From Holophagaceae bacterium (lineage in GTDB: Bacteria; Acidobacteriota; Holophagae; Holophagales; Holophagaceae): a stretch of DNA of 7,339 bases. Shown in pieces: positions 5,938-7,339 of the stretch (positions are counted from its first letter, which is position 1; the number at the start of each line of letters is the position of its first letter). The notes below the pieces were generated by a model, which saw nothing but the letters and a program-made list of their open reading frames with translations, was not told where the DNA came from and made no database searches. The stretch lies in the NCBI GenBank assembly GCA_025355915.1, contig JANXYT010000232.1, positions 1 through 7,339 on the forward strand, in the 5' to 3' direction. The translations under genes and the position numbers were made by a program.

Positions 5938-7266
5938 ATGACCTCCTGGAATCCCCACAGCTGGCAGCGCTTCCCGGCCCAACAGCAGCCGGTCTATGAC
6001 GATCCCTCCGAACTCGAGGGGGTCCTGGCGCGCCTGCGCCGCCTGCCGCCGCTGGTGGTGCCGGAAGAGGTCATCCGCCTGCGCGGCCTGCTCGCGGAGG
6101 CCGCGGCCGGGCGACGGTTCCTGCTCCAAGGCGGGGATTGCGCCGAGCAATTCAAGGACTGCACGCCGGAGTCCATCGAGGGCAAGCTGCGCGTGCTGCT
6201 CCAGATGTCCGTGGCCCTCACCCACGGGGGGCGCAAGCCCGTGGTCCGCGTGGGGCGGATCGCCGGCCAGTTCGCCAAGCCACGCAGCAGGCCCACGGAA
6301 ACGATCCGGGGCCGCGAGTTGCCCAGCTATCGGGGGGATCTGATCAATGGCCTGGAAGCGGAAGCTTCCGCCCGCCGGCCCGATCCCGGCCGCATGCGGG
6401 AGGCCTATTTCCACGCCTCCGCCACCCTGAACCACCTGCGCGCCCTGACCGCCGGAGGCTTCGCGGACCTGCACCACCCCGAGCGCTGGGAGCTGCCCGG
6501 CGGCACCGGTGAAGTCCCCGCCTACCGGCGCACCCTGGACCAGGTGCGCGAGTCGCTGGATTTCCTCGAAGCCCTGGGCGGCGTCCAGCGGGACGTGCTG
6601 GAGCGCATCGACTTCTTCACCAGCCACGAGGCCCTGCTGCTGCCCTATGAAGAGGCGCTCACCCGCTGGATCAGCGAGGACACGGCCTACTACAACCTGG
6701 GCGCCCACACCCTCTGGGTGGGCGAACGCACCCGCCAGCTGGAGGGCGCCCACATCGAATACCTCCGCGGTATCCGCAATCCCATCGGCGTGAAGGTGGG
6801 CCCCAGCGCCACCCCCGAGCACTTGGTCGACCTGATCCACCGCCTCGACCCCGAGCGTGAACCCGGGCGCATCACGCTGATATCGCGCTTCGGTGCCGCC
6901 AACATCCAGGCCGCCCTGCCGCCCCTGCTGAAGGCCGTCCAGGCCACGGATCATCCAGTGCTCTGGAGCTGCGACCCCATGCATGGCAATGGCACGGAAA
7001 GCGCCAACGGGCTGAAAACCCGGGACTTCGGCGCCATCCTGTCCGAGCTGAAACAGGCCTTCGAGCTCCATCGCGCTCGCGGCTCGCATCTCGGCGGCGT
7101 CCACATCGAGCTCACGGGCCAAGCCGTCACCGAGTGCACCGGCGGCACGGAAAACCTGTCCGAGGCCGATCTCGCCAAAGCCTACGAAACCGGCTGCGAT
7201 CCCCGCCTCAACGGCACCCAGAGCCTGGAAATGGCCTTCCTCATCGCGGAGATGATGCGGGGGTAG
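5938..7266 (+). CDS. aroG: 3-Deoxy-7-phosphoheptulonate (DAHP) synthase, class II
   Basis: Condenses phosphoenolpyruvate with erythrose 4-phosphate, the first step of the shikimate pathway to aromatic amino acids; cytoplasmic and metal-dependent. The product is 442 aa, close to the ~460 of the class. The N-terminus (SWNPHSWQRFPAQQQPVYDD, 3-22) and LLQGGDCAE (62-70) are class II hallmarks. Further motifs are KPVVRVGRIAGQFAKPRS (from about 100), GVKVGPS, DPMHGN, ELTG-x-VTEC and CDPRLN. The metal ligands inferred are Cys68, His349, Glu391 and Asp421. The last three have the same spacing as His369, Glu411 and Asp441 of the Mycobacterium tuberculosis enzyme, from memory. The start at 5938 is chosen by family N-terminus; the frame is open further upstream, into the regulator gene. 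The ribosome binding site is poor: a GGGG ends one base before the start and an AGAGG lies over 20 bases away. Symbol usage varies for this class. Confidence 0.96.
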   Translation: MTSWNPHSWQRFPAQQQPVYDDPSELEGVLARLRRLPPLVVPEEVIRLRGLLAEAAAGRRFLLQGGDCAEQFKDCTPESIEGKLRVLLQMSVALTHGGRKPVVRVGRIAGQFAKPRSRPTETIRGRELPSYRGDLINGLEAEASARRPDPGRMREAYFHASATLNHLRALTAGGFADLHHPERWELPGGTGEVPAYRRTLDQVRESLDFLEALGGVQRDVLERIDFFTSHEALLLPYEEALTRWISEDTAYYNLGAHTLWVGERTRQLEGAHIEYLRGIRNPIGVKVGPSATPEHLVDLIHRLDPEREPGRITLISRFGAANIQAALPPLLKAVQATDHPVLWSCDPMHGNGTESANGLKTRDFGAILSELKQAFELHRARGSHLGGVHIELTGQAVTECTGGTENLSEADLAKAYETGCDPRLNGTQSLEMAFLIAEMMRG

Positions 7267-7339
7267 GAGCGCCTAAGCAGAACCCCACAATGCCGCGATG
7301 AAACCAGGCGGGATGCACCGCAAGGAAGGGCCCGCAGGG

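Noticed and set aside
7298..7339. A possible start of another plus-strand gene (ATG at 7298, open to the edge).
   Set aside because: Only 14 codons are visible and there is no ribosome binding site, so nothing can be supported. The ATG at 7290 reaches a stop after three codons.

Overview
This 7.3 kb window comes from a high-GC bacterium with strongly G/C-biased third codon positions. A type III glutamine synthetase, a class II (plant-type) DAHP synthase, a [4Fe-4S] quinolinate synthase and a diheme periplasmic cytochrome would fit an Acidobacteriota member of the Holophaga/Geothrix type. That assignment is an inference from gene content and style, not a demonstrated placement. No tRNA, rRNA, IS element, CRISPR array or phage gene is visible, and the window reads as ordinary chromosome.

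Layout. Positions 1-1233 (minus strand) hold the N-terminal 411 codons of glnN, which runs off the left edge. A ~318 bp divergent region follows. It contains an 18-bp imperfect palindrome and a possible 86-residue plus-strand ORF whose stop overlaps the nadA ribosome binding site. The plus strand then carries nadA (1552-2520), a membrane sensor histidine kinase (2591-4162), an exported diheme cytochrome c of the thiosulfate dehydrogenase (TsdA) type (4313-5113), an OmpR/PhoB-family response regulator (5204-5899) and a class II DAHP synthase (5938-7266). The last 73 bases hold nothing that can be called securely.

How the genes relate. glnN (ammonium assimilation), nadA (NAD biosynthesis) and DAHP synthase (entry to the shikimate pathway) are housekeeping genes with no obvious functional link. 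The accessory interest lies in the middle: a histidine kinase and a response regulator on the same strand, separated by one exported redox cytochrome. Neither regulator has another partner in the window, so they are probably a cognate pair, and the cytochrome is a plausible target or signal source. The kinase has a large, unrecognised extracytoplasmic region, no evident HAMP domain and a PhoQ-like HSLKTP phosphorylation box. Overlapping dyad symmetries lie directly upstream of the response regulator and could be an operator or an mRNA hairpin.
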